Assembly (NCBI RefSeq): GCF_901709675.1
Contig: NC_051087.1
Location: forward strand, 9,574,884 to 9,638,883
Reading direction: 5' to 3'
DNA: 64,000 nucleotides
Origin: Syngnathus acus
Lineage: Eukaryota; Chordata; Actinopteri; Syngnathiformes; Syngnathidae
The stretch's first letter is position 1, and each line of letters begins with the position of its first letter. The position numbers and the translations under genes are program-made. The notes under the pieces are model-generated. The model was given only the letters and a program-made list of their open reading frames with translations. It searched no databases and was not told where the DNA came from. Positions 38,001 to 64,000 of this stretch are shown piece by piece.

Positions 38001-41000
38001 CTCAGATATCTGTCGAAGCAAAATGGAGTCCTGTTTTTCCTCTCCACTGTATGAATAGTGATTTCTTATTTCAGAGGTGATACCTGTTCTGCAGAGAGGG
38101 CAGGTGGTCCCTCACTGGACTGGGATGCAGGTGAAGAATTTGTAGTGGAAGTTTGTGCTTGTGACTGACGGGGAGGAGCATCCGTAGCTTGTTGGGTTTC
38201 ATTTTCTGGCACAGTCTGAAACCAAAGAATGTAGACTTAGACAAAAAGAATGCAGACAATATGGCCGACTTTACACAGAAGTCTATGAACAGACGTTTGC
38301 GGAGTTTCACGGCAATCAGAGTTATTTTCACCCTGCAGACAGTCTCACCCTGATGGGAGTGTGAATGGGCGATAGAGCATCGAGGTCTGTCATGGGAAAC
38401 TCCAACCCTCGTCTCCTCAGGTCATCGTAAACATACACCACGCCCGCAAGGGAGGGGGAAGTCCGGAACGCGTCGGCCCATGACTGAGAAAAGCACAGAG
38501 AAGCCTCAGTAAGTATAGCTCCAAGAAGACATAACAAAACTTGCACTCAGAAAAAAAACTACAAGAAAAAGACATTTGAGTGTAATGCAGCATTTAGTTA
38601 AGGGAAATTTTATCACGTTAGATTACGTATAACCTCGCAAGAACATTAAATGTAAAACCTAATTAGCCATACAATAAGACAATATTTTGGACAATAAGAT
38701 AGTTTACATACCTGTATGAGACTGAGCACCCTGTCATGGAGAACAGAGGGCGGGTTATATTTGGGCAAAATGGCTCGCACCAGAACTCCTTCCACAAACT
38801 CCTGTGACGCCACAAAAACGTGGAAGCGATGGCCGCAATTCTTTACGCATGTCTCAAGAACCTGCGTGACAGTGAGCAATCAAATGTTGTCCTGAAGAGC
38901 AAAGATACACTCACGTAGAAAAAAAAAAATGTTTGTGTAAGCATACTACATGCCTCAGCAGAAGACAAATAAAAACAAAAGACAGAACATGAAAACACCG
39001 GAATGGTTGGATACTTACAGTCAGGGCCAACATGATTTCTCTGAAATTCTTGTTACCCGCAATCCTCTTCTTAATGGCTTTGACCGCATCTCTTGGTCTG
39101 GAAAATTAAATACAATTGATCTTGTTTGTTAAAGACAATAAATTGTGTTTTACGTTGGATTATTAAATTACAGCAAAAATGATGCTTTACTAGCTGAACA
39201 TGGCACACAAAGTCGTGTTTAGGAGCAACAACATGCCAAAATTAAACTACTAAAAGAAAAGGTTTTCCGTCCTCGTTTGAGCGGGGCATTTATTATGGCA
39301 CAGAGGACGATACACGACCATGGTAGCAGACCGTTTGAGAGACAAAATAAATTGCGTATGTTTTCAAAAATATTTCTTCAGTTAGTGAGTCTATTTTGTA
39401 TCGCATTTGTCCTCATTATGGTCACGAGTAAACTGGAGACTGGAACTGGTTTCCAGTCAGTCACCATGCAAAAATCAAAAAACGGCCATTCACAATCATA
39501 TGCACACTTATGGATGATTTCGATTATTTAATTCAATTAACATTCATATGTTGGGAACATGACCCAGAGAAAACACATGCAAGCACAGAAATATTATAAG
39601 CTTGACGTCGAAAGACCGGTGGCAAAATCGGAACCCAGAAGCGTTATTACTCAGAGGCAGATGTGCTATCCACTCCCACTACTTCCAAGCAAAATTGTGA
39701 TTCAGATTGATGGAAAACATGAAACAGGCCAAGTCATGATGGAAGGATGCCCTCATGACTTAAATGACATAAACTGCATGTTTATTTGGATTTTCACCAC
39801 GATGTAATGATACATGTGCCACCATGGTTGGTAACAAATGACGCATTGATGGCTGGGAATGGTTTATTACAGCTTAAATCACAATAACATCATCAAAAAA
39901 ATGTAGCAGAAGAGTGTAGTTTATATAAAGTGAAAGAAAGTCTATTTCTTTTTCTACAGACCACTTTAAATTGAATTGATGTAACGAAGCAAAACAAATG
40001 ACATTATGCCATACCCCTCGTCCGTCTCATTGATGATGTCACATATCTCCATGTTAAGTCCCCAGTCCTCGGACTGCCGAGAGCCGCTGGTCGCTTGCTC
40101 TGTTGACAAAATAAATGGGGAGGAAAATGTCGAGAACTACTGGTGGGACATAAGAGAAGTGACTGACACTCCTGAAATTTTAAATGAAGATTAACTAGAT
40201 GTTTCTATTCAAGCTGCATGATATTTACATTCAATGCATTTGCTGTCAGTTGGTAAGAAAAAGTTTACAGGGTAGGTAGGATTCATTAAAGGAAGATGTA
40301 ATGCCATTTGCAGGTCGTCCCATAGCTTATGTTTATTCACATTAGAATGAAAGAGCCTTTAAACACTACGGAAAGTGGAAACCTAATACAGAATTTTATT
40401 CAACGTAAATCTCCCCATATTTTTTTGTGAGCATGCTCATAAACCGCTACAAATTCCTTTCCTATGCTTCTCAATCCCATTTACTCTGTTGCATCTACTC
40501 CACCCCCACTTCCACTTGCACTTTCCAGCTCTGTGCATTTCATGTGACTGTCAGCTGCTTGGGTTTGGCTCAGAAGGGAGCTGAAGCCGCACTAACAGTT
40601 ACGTGTGAGAAAAGGAGCGAATTACTTAAGAAGTGGGAACGGCTGAGAGGGCCTGACAGGGCCTTGCAACATTCTGTCACTGCATTTGCTGGCATTCAGG
40701 GATTGATTGATTGATTGATAAAAAAAGATACAATCAAATATACATCACTAGAGTTTCTAAAAGGTGGTGGCAGGAAGATACTCTGGTCCATTCATCCAGA
40801 AAACCATCTCTATAATCCAATTGTCCCGTCTGTTCTAGTTCATCAAGTGATTGTTGGGGTGAGAGTTGGGATCTCAAGTTTTACGACATCAAAATCATCC
40901 AACTGTGCTTTGGGGCAGTCACTCTGGGACAGAAAAAGACCTCAAATTGTTTTTAAAAAATTCAGAAGACAAATTGAAGGAGCTAAGGCTCTTGAAGTGT

Positions 41001-42045
41001 TTCAACAATCCATTTATCTAAAAACTATGTCTTGTAAAATTAAGTTGGGTCTTTAAAAGTGGTTGCTGGGTGAAAGATTAGAATCCTCCTGGTTTTGTTA
41101 ATAAATGTCAATCTCATAATCTGAAGTTCTTTACCGTGCCTGACATTGGTATCATGGAGTACAATATATAATATATGTCTAATAAAAGATCATCCACTAG
41201 GAATATTTTAACCATGCAATTTACGATATATCACAACTGCAAATTTCATATAAATAGCAAGTAGAAAACAATAGAGGAACTTAGACCCCTTACGCAATGT
41301 CTACAATGAGCCGGGACCTCACCCCTTGCCCTCCTACAAACCATCCCTGACCAGAGATGGGAACGTCCCATTAAACTTTTTTGTTTGTTTATTCACATGA
41401 CATAGATACACATTGACAAGTAGTCCAGTCACTGCCAATCTTATTCTCTGAAGCCATAGTATGCAGATCACTTACGTTTAGGAGTAGTAAAAAAAAAGGT
41501 TAATGACTGTAAATTTAATCAAGTATACAGTTTGTGACTGGGTTAGGCTTTGCTTTTTCTTGATTAGTACATATGTCTCCCCCTGTTGGTCACACCAAAT
41601 AATGCAGGTGATGACACATCTGTATTGTGATATTGAGCAGCTCTTCAACTGTTGTTGGCTTTTTAAAAAAGGCATTTAATTTAACACAGTACCGTCTATG
41701 TAGCAGCATAAATAAACTACAACCTGCTGTCAGAGGATCTGAATAAAATCCTTTACGCTTTTCTTCGATACTCATTGGTAGATTGAGTCGCCACTTAACA
41801 CCAGACAGCCAATGAGTCGGAAGATTATAAGACTAAACGCCTGCTTCAATCGTGTGATTAGCTTCCTCCTAACTTGACGTCCGCTACTAAATGTACGTGA
41901 TACGTTTCGAAACCGAATTCGAACGTGAAACATACAAAAACAACAACACTCGGTGAACTGTGACTAAACTGCAGCTATCGATGTGCGACTCACCGATTCT
42001 CTGACCAACAGGTGTCGAAAAGGGGTTTGCAATGAGAAACTCCAT
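35079..42045 (-). CDS. tom1: Target of Myb1 (TOM1), VHS-GAT endosomal adaptor
   Basis: TOM1 is a cytosolic endosomal adaptor that binds ubiquitin, Tollip, endofin and clathrin and helps sort ubiquitinated cargo. Fifteen GT-AG coding exons close in frame to 481 aa plus TAA (human TOM1: 492): 41994-42045, 40015-40099, 39019-39097, 38712-38861, 38349-38483, 38084-38215, 37803-37919, 37202-37335, 37069-37111, 36861-36996, 36585-36651, 35890-35959, 35455-35514, 35333-35372, 35079-35224. The VHS domain is residues ~10-155 ([55 protein letters not shown]). The ubiquitin-binding GAT domain is ~205-300 ([25 protein letters not shown]). EEFDMF, GLAGALD and EFDKFL then match TOM1 rather than TOM1L1/L2, as does the end HLFSL (human LFAL). 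An in-frame ATG lies seven codons upstream (42066-42064); the chosen ATG has an ideal AAGATGG context and the family start. Acceptors of exons 8 and 10 are NAGNAG-like, so single-residue variants are possible. Confidence 0.93.
36108..36142 (-). repeat. Dispersed repeat, copy C (tom1 intron)
   Basis: 'caatttcagttgacggcaag' followed by TGGCAAAATGGC resembles the core of copies at 20115-20153 and 57668-57710. It is more diverged than they are. The orientation given is tentative. Confidence 0.35.
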
Positions 42046-42171
42046 CTTCTCCCCGAGAGAAAACATCCTGTTTGGTTGGCAGCGTTTGGTTCGACGTCTG
42101 AGTTCTTTTTGGAAGCCTTCTCTTTTGTGTTCTCCTCTGCAACTTGCCTGGAGTCAGAGGCTTGCTGCTTG

Positions 42172-42179
42172 TCACGTGA
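42172..42179. promoter_or_regulatory. TCACGTGA (CLEAR/USF-type) palindrome, tom1 promoter
   Basis: The ten bases 42171-42180 read GTCACGTGAA, nine of ten matching the TFEB/TFE3 CLEAR consensus GTCACGTGAC. It lies 127 bp upstream of the tom1 ATG. TFEB control of an endolysosomal adaptor would be plausible, but USF factors bind the same palindrome. Confidence 0.45.
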
Positions 42180-42879
42180 ACGAAAACACTCACACACACG
42201 CATACAGGAAGTGTGCAAATAACGCTAATCCTCTATAAATGCGGAAGTAAATCAATGCAATAATATAGTGATCACAACGATGTGCGATTTTAGAAAACAA
42301 CGATTACATATGTTGCATGGCCAAGCTGTTTCAATACAGTACTTACAGGTTAGTTCAAGTAACCACAAAACTGCTTGTATTAGCCTCTAGCACCATCTAG
42401 TGTCACCTTTGAATCTCACACTCTCGTCTCCCTTTTTGTTATTGCTTTCAAAAATCGTTTTAAAGTGTTTGCATGGCAAATGGGCAGGGAGAACACACTC
42501 TATACTTAAGTAGAAGAAATACATGCCCTTGAGTAAATAAACAGGTGAGGCAACTGTTATTCCATGCAATAACATGCATATAAAAACCAGAAGGTAAGCG
42601 GAGCTGCAGTGTTAGAACATATCACTCAGCGTTAGTAAATATTATACGCCCTTTTTATTGTTACAGGAAATGAGTGAGTCTATATCACAGCTTTGACGTT
42701 GGGGATTTAAATTCGGGCTGCGACCTTTTTGTGTGGAGTTTACATGACTTTCACTTTCACTTCACAATCAAAAACAAGTTAGATAAATGGGAGACTCAAT
42801 TGTTCTAAGGTGTGAATGTGAGCATGAGTATTTTTTATATATGCCCTTTCTCCAAGGCAACTTCTACACCCTACAACTA

Positions 42880-42955
42880 TCTGGCGACCAGTCTAGGGTG
42901 TATCCTGCTGCTCGCCCAGTCAACTGGGATAGGCTCCATCCAGTTCACTCACTTC
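42880..42955 (+). mobile_element. Relic of the LINE-tail repeat
   Basis: 'ctggcgaccagtctagggtg' then 'caactgggataggctccatc' matches the middle of the repeat at 1-310. About 75 bp are preserved, in the tom1-grk4 divergent intergenic region. Confidence 0.6.
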
Positions 42956-43101
42956 AGTGAAACCGTTTCCCTCAATGTGTGACGTAGAGCTCCCGTTTCA
43001 TTTTTGGATAATTACCGCTAGATGGTAGCATTGAATCAAGGTTAATATGGACCAAGGTTGCGGAAGACCAGAATGAACAAAAATCACGTAATCTTTATGC
43101 A

Positions 43102-43142
43102 CTCTCTCTCGCGCGCGCGCACGCACGCACGCACGCACACGC
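43102..43142. repeat. (CT)n(GC)5(ACGC)n compound repeat
   Basis: CT units pass into five GC units, then ACGC units. The alternating purine-pyrimidine part (43110-43142) could adopt Z-DNA. Confidence 0.9.
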
Positions 43143-43233
43143 AACTGCTGGGTCAAAACCTTCCTGTGCACACTGCAGTGGACCCCGCACATATGCTTTA
43201 GCAATTCGGATTCACGCATTTGGAGATTGAACA

Positions 43234-43251
43234 CCCCCCCCCCCCCCCCCC
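43234..43251. repeat. (C)18 homopolymer
   Basis: Eighteen consecutive C. A length error in the assembly is possible at such a run. Confidence 0.9.
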
Positions 43252-43625
43252 AGGCATCACTAGGGTCGCGCCGCTGAAAATACGAGGAGCATGAAAACCT
43301 GGTAAATGGCCAATCTGAGCTGGTGTCAGAGCTCCTGATGCCGCTCACTATAGACCACGCCCCTTAAAGCCACACGCCAACACACATCACAGTGTGACTT
43401 TCGGTTTAACTTAAACCCCCCCAGTTTATCTCTTTCAAATCGCGTTTGTTTTTATGTTTATTTTTCTTTTGAGCATTATTTTCCCCCTTATATAACAAAA
43501 TTTGTTTTGGGGCGTGGGGTTGGAACAGATTTTTATGGGGACATTTTATAGGATGAGTAAATTATTGACGACCAATGTGACAGCTCAATGAAGTGAAACG
43601 GAATCGCTGTGCTCTTTTGCATTGT

Positions 43626-43735
43626 TGGGGAGAGGAGGGGCAAAGAGGAGGAGGAGGGTGGAGGATGAAGGAGAGGGAGGAGAAAGAGCCAAAGCAGGAA
43701 GGAAGGCAGGCGGAGAGAAGGAAAGAGAGGTAGGC
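43626..43735. repeat. Purine (GGA/GAA) tract upstream of the GRK gene
   Basis: About 110 bp of nearly pure G and A on the plus strand, 250-360 bp before the GRK start codon. GAGA-like or triplex-forming tracts are common near promoters; a minus-strand frame rich in Ser, Leu and Pro across it is an artefact. Confidence 0.6.
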
Positions 43736-43947
43736 TGTGAATGCTAACAAGCCCGTGGTAATCGTCCATAGCTTCCCAAGCATGTTGTAATGGAGAGAAA
43801 AGACAAGCACCATTAAGCTAGCTACTATGCACGAGCACCTCGGTCTCCTCCCCGTGCGCGTGCCGCTGCCTTGCAGCCGTCCGCACGTTTGAGCCAGCGA
43901 GTTTAAAAAAAACAAAAAACAAACGTCTTTTCCCCCCGCTGAGTGAA

Positions 43948-43980
43948 ATGTATCGCGACTGTTCGGGAACTACACCGTGA
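43948..43980 (+). promoter_or_regulatory. Ten-codon upstream ORF in the GRK leader
   Basis: ATG at 43948 (context GTGAAATGT) opens MYRDCSGTTP and stops with TGA at 43978-43980, two bases before the main ATG at 43983. If the leader starts upstream of it, ribosomes would end here almost on top of the true start, so it could modulate initiation. Confidence 0.5.
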
Positions 43981-43982
43981 CA

Positions 43983-61997
<18,015 letters not shown>

Positions 61998-64000
61998 GTA
62001 AGTCTATTGCACGACTTTTTAAAAGCTATGTAACATGGGAGAGCCACGGAGCTCCTCTCTTAGAATGGATCTGCTCTTGTAATGAAAGGAATGTTTGTCA
62101 GAGGCTTTCTTTACGACGAGACTGGGCCGTCGCAGAAGCGCTCTCCTTCACCGTTGGTGTTTGCACACTGTGTTGTGTTCATCCTGCCACTAGTGACGAT
62201 GAGGCAGCTGGCACCTGCTGTGCCGTTTTACACACATACATCCACCAAGACTTGCAGACGGAAAGTGATTGAAAAGGGGGGAAAAAGTTCATTGGGCAGA
62301 GAGATCATCCGGAAGGCTGGCATGAAAACAACTGCAGCCTCAGTGTTCACACTCACACACGCACACACACACTTTTGCAGGTGTTTTCAGCTGCTAGCGT
62401 CGCCAGCCAGCAGAAGCAAACAAACGAAGGATTATAAGAATTTGCTTCTCATCACATGGCCTGATTTGGAATTTGCCACACTTATTTCACTCGCTAAAAT
62501 TTCCTCCCATTTGCATCCTTCAACGACACCAGTATTTTTAAATTCGTTCGGTTTACTTTTCTGATTATCTATACACTGGTAAATTGTATTTAAACACGTC
62601 TATTTTCATTTTGGACCTTTTAATCTTCCATAATCAGTGAAATATTTTTTCATTCAAAATCTTTAAATCAATGAATTACTGTGTAGAGAGTTACACACCT
62701 TACTCTGCTATTCCCATCCACACTTGTTCCATTGTATTGTCAAAATAACCCAAATATTGAGGTCTAACAAGTCGTAGCTTTATGTTGGAAGGAATGTGTC
62801 TCATTAATCTTCAATAATTTCAGCCAAATCCAATACAACTTTGTTTAAACTAGCCATAAAGCATCCCACAATTCTTTGAAGTCCTGTTGAATACATAAAT
62901 AATGTCATTTGTCTATAAACCTGTAAAATATACAATCCATCTTTATTTATACAGTAATGTTCGCATTTCTATAAAATCTGAAATAATTAACTACACATGA
63001 ACTTAAAACAGTGTGAAATAAACACACACCTCAAAAACGCTATTGGAACCAAAAATCTGTTTAATATTTCAGTGTAGAACATAGAGCAACACGTGTTTGT
63101 TAGTATTATTGAAAGTGCACCAGACTGCCACCATTTCAATTTGTGGAACTTTGACTTCAATTTGTATTTCTTTCCAAATGTATCCTTTTTTTCCTGAAGA
63201 AAAGCCCAAAGGAAAGCATGGTGCCGCACGTGGAAACCTGACATTCACAGCCGGTTGCAAAGCAGAAAGTATTGGTTTACTCACGGGTTTCCCTGCTTTT
63301 TGTCAGCCCAAGTTCAAACGGATATGCTTGCCCATATCGCCCATATTAACATGTCTGCTTTTTTTTTTTTTTTGCCTCTTTTCCTCTCGCTTGGCCTTCC
63401 GCAAACAATAGCCATATTGTAGCTATGTTTATTTCTGCTCCCAGCGGTGTCTGTCTGGGGTCGGGCGCTCAGCCAACCCCTTTTTGACTCCTCCCTCACT
63501 AAGTATCTGTGGACTATTTTAACTCCTTGACAAAGTCTTGTCTTATTGACCTAATAAATGAGCTTGGATAACATAACTTGATTGTCAAAGGAGAAAGTTA
63601 CCACCAGAACCTGCTTTCCCCAAAACATGCAACAAACACTATTTTATATATGTTTTGGGGTTACAGAGCAGATCACATGGTAAGACCAATGTCAATACCT
63701 GCTTGAGACAAAAGCGTTTAAGTCATATGTGATGCCATAACTGCTTACACTTTTGTGGAAACGCTACTTTTGTCTTAAGCCAACATCAGCCACAGATTTC
63801 TCATCAACTTTAGTTATGAAATGCTTTCAAAATGTGCAGGGGAAGGTCACCTTGGCATATGAGAGCACGTTTTCTAAACGAGTAGGAAAACAGCAGGCAT
63901 CTAAGATGGTTTGAATAAATTCAGTGGGATTTCATGTTTCCAGAGCATCTTTATTCTTAGTCAAAATTGCTGTTTTAGTTCTCTATAACGATAATAAATT
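61998..64000. other. GRK intron 5, continuing past the window
   Basis: No next exon (HEYL... of the RGS-homology domain) and no other gene recognised. It contains a (T)15 run at 63359-63373 and a CA-rich patch at 62352-62372. Confidence 0.5.

Overview
This is a vertebrate nuclear window, almost certainly from a ray-finned (percomorph-type teleost) fish. It holds intron-split genes with GT/AG borders, abundant microsatellites, fish-type interspersed repeats, and proteins that read as clear orthologues of human BEST2, ASNA1/GET3 and TOM1. There is no prokaryotic gene organisation, operon or CRISPR array. All exon borders below were placed by hand from reading frame, splice consensus and remembered family sequences, so each border is an inference even where the frame closes perfectly.

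Layout. Positions 1-21769 carry no gene I can assign: a LINE-type repeat tail at the left edge, microsatellites, a solo LTR with a perfect 5-bp target duplication (17732-18124) and unique sequence. At 21770-22229 the last two coding exons of a HOOK-family gene (probably hook2) run on the plus strand. Tail-to-tail with it is best2 (minus, 23353-27153, nine coding exons, 610 aa), then get3/asna1 (minus, 29062-32542, seven coding exons, 340 aa). HOOK2, BEST2 and ASNA1 are neighbours on human 19p13, with HOOK2 opposed to the other two, so this block is conserved synteny.

Next comes a single-exon, secreted noggin-like gene (minus, 33197-34069, 290 aa). It keeps all nine cysteines of the noggin C-terminal knot but has a 30-residue loop where typical noggins have about seven. 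tom1 follows (minus, 35079-42045, fifteen coding exons, 481 aa). Diverging from it is the 5' part of a GRK4/5/6-subfamily kinase, closest to GRK4 (plus, five coding exons from 43983 to 61997). Its first intron is about 12 kb, and its kinase domain lies beyond the right edge.

The genes do not form one pathway. get3 delivers tail-anchored proteins to the ER, tom1 and hook2 act in endosome and vesicle trafficking, best2 is a calcium-gated anion channel, grk4 desensitises GPCRs, and the noggin-like product is probably an extracellular ligand antagonist. The most interesting items are the noggin-like gene, a 600-bp inverted repeat with tRNA-like promoter boxes in get3 intron 1, a substitution at a usually invariant bestrophin tryptophan, a micro-uORF ending two bases before the GRK start codon, a TFEB/USF-type palindrome in the tom1 promoter, and CTCF-like core motifs, one of them inside a MITE.
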